From positions 1-8,566 of the forward strand of contig JALTGJ010000315.1 in NCBI GenBank assembly GCA_027077185.1: DNA of 8,566 nt. The letters run 5' to 3'. The stretch comes from Spirochaetales bacterium. Its GTDB lineage: Bacteria > Spirochaetota > Spirochaetia > B11-G9. A model generated the notes under the pieces. That model had not been told where the DNA came from. It saw nothing but the letters and a program-made list of their open reading frames with translations, and did not search any database. The position numbers were made by a program, and so were the translations under genes. This document shows, piece after piece, positions 6,505-8,566 of the stretch. Numbering within the stretch: position 1 is the stretch's first letter; every line of letters begins with the position of its first letter.

Positions 6505-6519
6505 CGACCCTGAAGACGA
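6505..6519. promoter_or_regulatory. Degenerate CGAC-N6-GACG site: candidate upstream activator site 2
   Basis: CGACCCTGAAGACGA has the same half-site and spacing as the site at 6484 but with one mismatch in the second half (GACG for GTCG). Its start is exactly 21 bp from that of site 1, two helical turns. Paired sites on one DNA face are typical of NtrC-type enhancers. Confidence 0.35.
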
Positions 6520-6683
6520 AAAAGAAGGTTTGATAGTTATCCGTTATGGAAAACTGTAAAATAATCAGACGTATGGTTTCTATTATAGTTTTTAACTGTT
6601 ATTCATGATGCATGAAGTCCTCTCTCGCTACTTCCACCTTTTTTGTAACGAAGGTCTTGTGTGTATTTAGATGATAGCTTTTT

Positions 6684-6699
6684 TGGCACACTTATTGCT
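6684..6699 (+). promoter_or_regulatory. Sigma-54 (-24/-12) promoter of the STAS gene
   Basis: TGGCAC-ACTTA-TTGCT is a complete match to the core sigma-54 elements TGGCAC and TTGCW with the required 5-nt spacing (GG at 6685-6686, GC at 6697-6698). The predicted start is near 6710, giving a leader of about 15 nt that carries the strong ribosome site. Activation would need an enhancer-binding protein. The NtrC-type regulator encoded at 3450-4847 is the only candidate in the window. Confidence 0.85.
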
Positions 6700-6711
6700 A
6701 GTATATTTATG

Positions 6712-6720
6712 AAAGGAGGG
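6712..6720 (+). promoter_or_regulatory. Strong ribosome binding site of the STAS gene
   Basis: AAAGGAGGG lies 4 nt before the ATG at 6725. It is the best Shine-Dalgarno in the window for an annotated gene. It fixes the start and predicts efficient translation once the sigma-54 promoter fires. Confidence 0.8.
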
Positions 6721-6724
6721 CGGC

Positions 6725-7141
6725 ATGGAATTAAACAGTATTTATAAAACATCTGATCCAAAAGAAGATCTGGTTGAAAATTTGCAGTTCTCTGTTCTTT
6801 CTGTTGAAGGATTGTTGGATACAATAATTATCGAACTCCAGGGAATAATAAATACATACAATGTTGTAAGCTTTAAAGAACACTTATATCTTCTTATTAA
6901 ACAGGGGTATGTAAATATTATATTTGATATGACTCATATTGAATATATTTCTGCAAGCGGGGTTGGATTGTTTATCCAATTATTAAGCACTATTAGAAAA
7001 GAGAGCGGAGATATTATCCTTACAGGCCTGCAGAGTAATGTTGCAGAAATATTTGATATTTCAGGACTTTCAGATTTTTTTACTGTCAGCAGCTCTGTAA
7101 AGTACGGTTTGAAGATGTTTAAAAATAATAGGAATTATTAG
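6725..7141 (+). CDS. STAS-domain protein (anti-sigma-factor antagonist-like)
   Basis: This 138-aa cytoplasmic protein is a single STAS domain (about 30-125) with a roughly 25-residue N-terminal extension. The family motif region reads NIIFDMTHIEYISASGVGLFIQLL (64-87). Ser78 occupies the conserved serine position of the D-S-S-G motif phosphorylated in SpoIIAA/RsbV proteins, while the usual preceding D-S is S76-A77. ELQGIIN (37-43) and SGLSDFFTV (113-121) match the first strand and the last helix/strand. Such proteins usually work by partner switching with an anti-sigma kinase or within larger signalling complexes. No RsbW-like kinase or PP2C phosphatase is next to it, so the partner is unknown. 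Transcription from the sigma-54 promoter at 6684-6699 would link one sigma pathway to another or to a non-sigma target. A hairpin terminator follows. Confidence 0.9.
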   Translation: MELNSIYKTSDPKEDLVENLQFSVLSVEGLLDTIIIELQGIINTYNVVSFKEHLYLLIKQGYVNIIFDMTHIEYISASGVGLFIQLLSTIRKESGDIILTGLQSNVAEIFDISGLSDFFTVSSSVKYGLKMFKNNRNY

Positions 7142-7179
7142 CAATACTAATAATTTTCTATTTCAAAATTTAATATTAA

Positions 7180-7210
7180 CCGATACTCACAGAGTACGGG
7201 CTTTTATTTT
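7180..7210 (+). terminator. Intrinsic terminator downstream of the STAS gene
   Basis: CCG plus TACTC (7180-7188, with A7183 bulged) pairs with GAGTA plus CGG (7192-7199) around an ACA loop, giving eight pairs. CTTTTATTTT follows. It starts about 39 nt past the STAS stop. Because it ends only 44 bp before the next ATG, it could also act as an attenuator for the Ig-repeat lipoprotein. Confidence 0.65.
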
Positions 7211-7241
7211 GATAACCCTTGGGGACATCCTGGTGGTTATC
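7211..7241 (+). repeat. Inverted repeat just upstream of the Ig-repeat lipoprotein ribosome site
   Basis: GATAACC (7211-7217) and GGTTATC (7235-7241) are exact reverse complements with a 17-nt loop. The right arm ends 3 nt before the GGAG Shine-Dalgarno (7245-7248). As RNA it would form a hairpin beside the ribosome site; as DNA it could be an operator. No known riboswitch consensus was recognised. Confidence 0.4.
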
Positions 7242-7254
7242 CCTGGAGTGGTAA

Positions 7255-8566
7255 ATGAAATTAACCAATTTTGTAAAATATTTTTTAATTCTATCCGTTA
7301 TTTTTTTTGCCGGTTGTCCTAATACAATGATAGGTCTTGGAGATAAGGTTGATATTGATGCACCAACTGTTTCTATTGGAAAGTATGGTGATGGATCTGT
7401 TATTGTGAATGGTGATTATGTAAGGGGTGAAGTTATTCTAACAGGATCTGCCAGTGATGATATAGGAATCCAGTCTGTAAAGCTGTCTTTTGATGGAGGC
7501 CTTACCTTTTTCAATGCAACTGTCTCATCTGACCAGAAGTCCTGGTCTTATACAGTAGATACTGCAGCTTTTGAAGATGGGGAAAAAGATATTATTGTTC
7601 TGGTAAGTGACACTTCAGCCAGTCCTAAAACCAGTGAAGAACGACTGCTGCTCTATTTTGATAATACACCGCCTGTAGTTGTGGTAAAAAGTCCAGTTGG
7701 GTATGCAGATAATGTATATTCTAACTCAATTTTGAATCTAAAAGGGGAAGCGGCAGACCCTTTTAGGATAAGAAATGTTGATGTTGAGCTTATGACAGGA
7801 GAAGGTGTTTTGAGTTCTGTTGATGGTACAAATAGCTGGTCTGCTGTTTTTACAAGTCAGGGAACGGGTACTTATTCATTTAAAGTAACAGCAGAGGATT
7901 ATGCAGGTAACAGAAGTACTCATTTTTATCATTATGATGATATTTTAATACAAAACAGCAATGTATATATTACTCCTGAAGATGTCTATAGAGTAGAGAA
8001 TGGTGAAGATATTTCTAATCTTACCAAAAGTGAGCTAGTTGGTTCGGATGGTAGTGGTGGGATACAATTATCCTCAGTCACTTATGAAATCGATATGAGT
8101 GCAGATGAGCCAGTTATTGTTCTTAGTAATCCAGATCCTAATGCTTCTGCAGATGAAAATATTCTTCCAGGGAATTCAAAAGCCATTGGATCTGTTACTG
8201 ATGATGATGCGGTAGATGACTCATCAATAGAAATATCTATCGATGATGGTTCTTTTGTTCCTGTTACTACTGTAAGTGGAAGTGGTCAGTTTGTCAGGTG
8301 GGAACATGATTTATCTTCACTTGGTTCTGGTTCTCATACTCTTCAGGTGCGAAGTTCAGATATATATGGGGTATCAAAATATTCTTCTGTAGTAAGTTTT
8401 TTTATAAATCTCGGTGCACCTGAAATTACTATTACTTCGCCATTAATGGGATCATATAAAGATACCGGTAATTTTAATATTACAGGTACTGCACATGATG
8501 GAGAGAGTGTTACAGAAATCAAAATTAGTTTTGATGATGGATCAACGTGGAATGATATTTCAATAA
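7255..8566 (+). CDS. Large surface lipoprotein with tandem bacterial Ig-like repeats (truncated at 3' end)
   Basis: ATG 7255 follows GGAG by 6 nt, and the frame stays open to the window end (437 codons visible). Residues 1-20 are a lipoprotein signal with a hydrophobic core (YFLILSVIFFAG) and lipid-attachment Cys21 (FAG-C). The rest is a series of Ig-like beta-sandwich repeats of about 100 residues. Recurrent cues are D-x-PTVSI (35-41), TPPVVVVKSP (138-147), DEPVIVLSNPDP (284-295) and APEITITSP (388-396) at module starts. Strand motifs SVKLSFDGGLTF (74-85), SIEISIDDGSFV (324-335) and EIKISFDDGSTW (421-432) follow, and Trp-containing strands (KSWSYTVD, NSWSAVF) recur. It is probably anchored in the outer membrane and exposed, a scaffold or adhesin type. 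No enzymatic domain is visible yet. Family placement is good; the function is unknown. Confidence 0.87.
   Translation, partial: MKLTNFVKYFLILSVIFFAGCPNTMIGLGDKVDIDAPTVSIGKYGDGSVIVNGDYVRGEVILTGSASDDIGIQSVKLSFDGGLTFFNATVSSDQKSWSYTVDTAAFEDGEKDIIVLVSDTSASPKTSEERLLLYFDNTPPVVVVKSPVGYADNVYSNSILNLKGEAADPFRIRNVDVELMTGEGVLSSVDGTNSWSAVFTSQGTGTYSFKVTAEDYAGNRSTHFYHYDDILIQNSNVYITPEDVYRVENGEDISNLTKSELVGSDGSGGIQLSSVTYEIDMSADEPVIVLSNPDPNASADENILPGNSKAIGSVTDDDAVDDSSIEISIDDGSFVPVTTVSGSGQFVRWEHDLSSLGSGSHTLQVRSSDIYGVSKYSSVVSFFINLGAPEITITSPLMGSYKDTGNFNITGTAHDGESVTEIKISFDDGSTWNDISI

Larger units (their letters stand above)
6210..6724. other. 515-bp divergent regulatory region between the lipoprotein operon and the STAS gene
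   Basis: No credible protein gene occupies this stretch; the longest frame (minus strand, 6603-6824) is mostly antisense to the STAS gene. It holds, left to right, a possible sigma-70-like promoter (6240-6269), a sigma-54 promoter facing left (6395-6410), two candidate enhancer sites (6484-6519), an unassigned tract containing TTCAT-N5-ATGAA (6602-6616), and a sigma-54 promoter facing right (6684-6699). No tRNA or known riboswitch core was recognised. Confidence 0.7.

Noticed and set aside
6603..6824. Minus-strand 73-aa open frame over the STAS promoter and 5' end
   Set aside because: It runs antisense through the sigma-54 promoter and STAS start, with no ribosome site or recognisable domain.
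7211..7254. Known riboswitch classes (c-di-GMP, purine, fluoride, preQ1) in the Ig-lipoprotein leader
   Set aside because: The hairpins are real as inverted repeats, but none of the conserved core sequences of these classes is present, and the leader is too short for most.
1..8566. CRISPR array, tRNA/rRNA genes, insertion sequence or attachment sites
   Set aside because: No regularly spaced direct repeats, tRNA-like cloverleaf, transposase motifs or terminal inverted repeats were seen; gene style is uniform across the window.

Overview
This is an AT-rich bacterial window (my estimate by eye is mid-30s percent GC). It carries seven protein genes and a compact regulatory region. The host is probably a Gram-negative-type, double-membraned bacterium, and I lean towards a spirochaete. 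The reasons are two lipoproteins with relaxed lipoboxes (FAS-C, FAG-C), an outer-membrane barrel candidate, a long Ig-like-repeat surface lipoprotein of a kind common in Spirochaetes, and a GH13 subfamily 18 phosphorylase-like enzyme. The lineage is inference. No rRNA or other marker gene is present.

Layout. Positions 1-669 (minus) hold the N-terminal half of a MATE-family multidrug/Na+ antiporter, cut by the window edge. A 68-bp divergent spacer with a perfect 8+8 bp dyad separates it from 738-3398 (plus), an unusually long (886 aa) GH13_18 sucrose-phosphorylase-like enzyme. Convergent to that, 3450-4847 (minus) encodes a complete NtrC-type sigma-54-dependent response regulator (REC-AAA+-Fis HTH). 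The 246-bp gap 4848-5093 holds this regulator's candidate sigma-70 promoter, a possible three-way-junction RNA fold, and the terminator of the next operon. Positions 5739-6209 and 5094-5732 (both minus) are a two-gene unit for a small lipoprotein and a small secreted barrel-like protein. A 515-bp intergenic region (6210-6724) then separates this unit from a plus-strand STAS-domain gene (6725-7141). After a hairpin-T-tract terminator, a lipoprotein with tandem Ig-like repeats begins at 7255 and runs off the window.

The main result is a likely small regulon. The 6210-6724 region contains two divergent sigma-54 (-24/-12) promoters: TGGCAC-N5-TTGCT facing the STAS gene and TGGCAT-N5-TTGCT facing the lipoprotein/barrel operon. 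Between them lies the palindrome CGAC-N6-GTCG, with a degenerate second copy exactly 21 bp away. The only other intact copy I found in the window overlaps the candidate promoter of the sigma-54 activator gene itself. The simplest reading is that the activator at 3450-4847 binds CGACAWAAWWGTCGA. It would then control its own expression and switch on both a STAS regulator and an envelope lipoprotein/barrel pair. No partner histidine kinase is visible, so the input signal is unknown.
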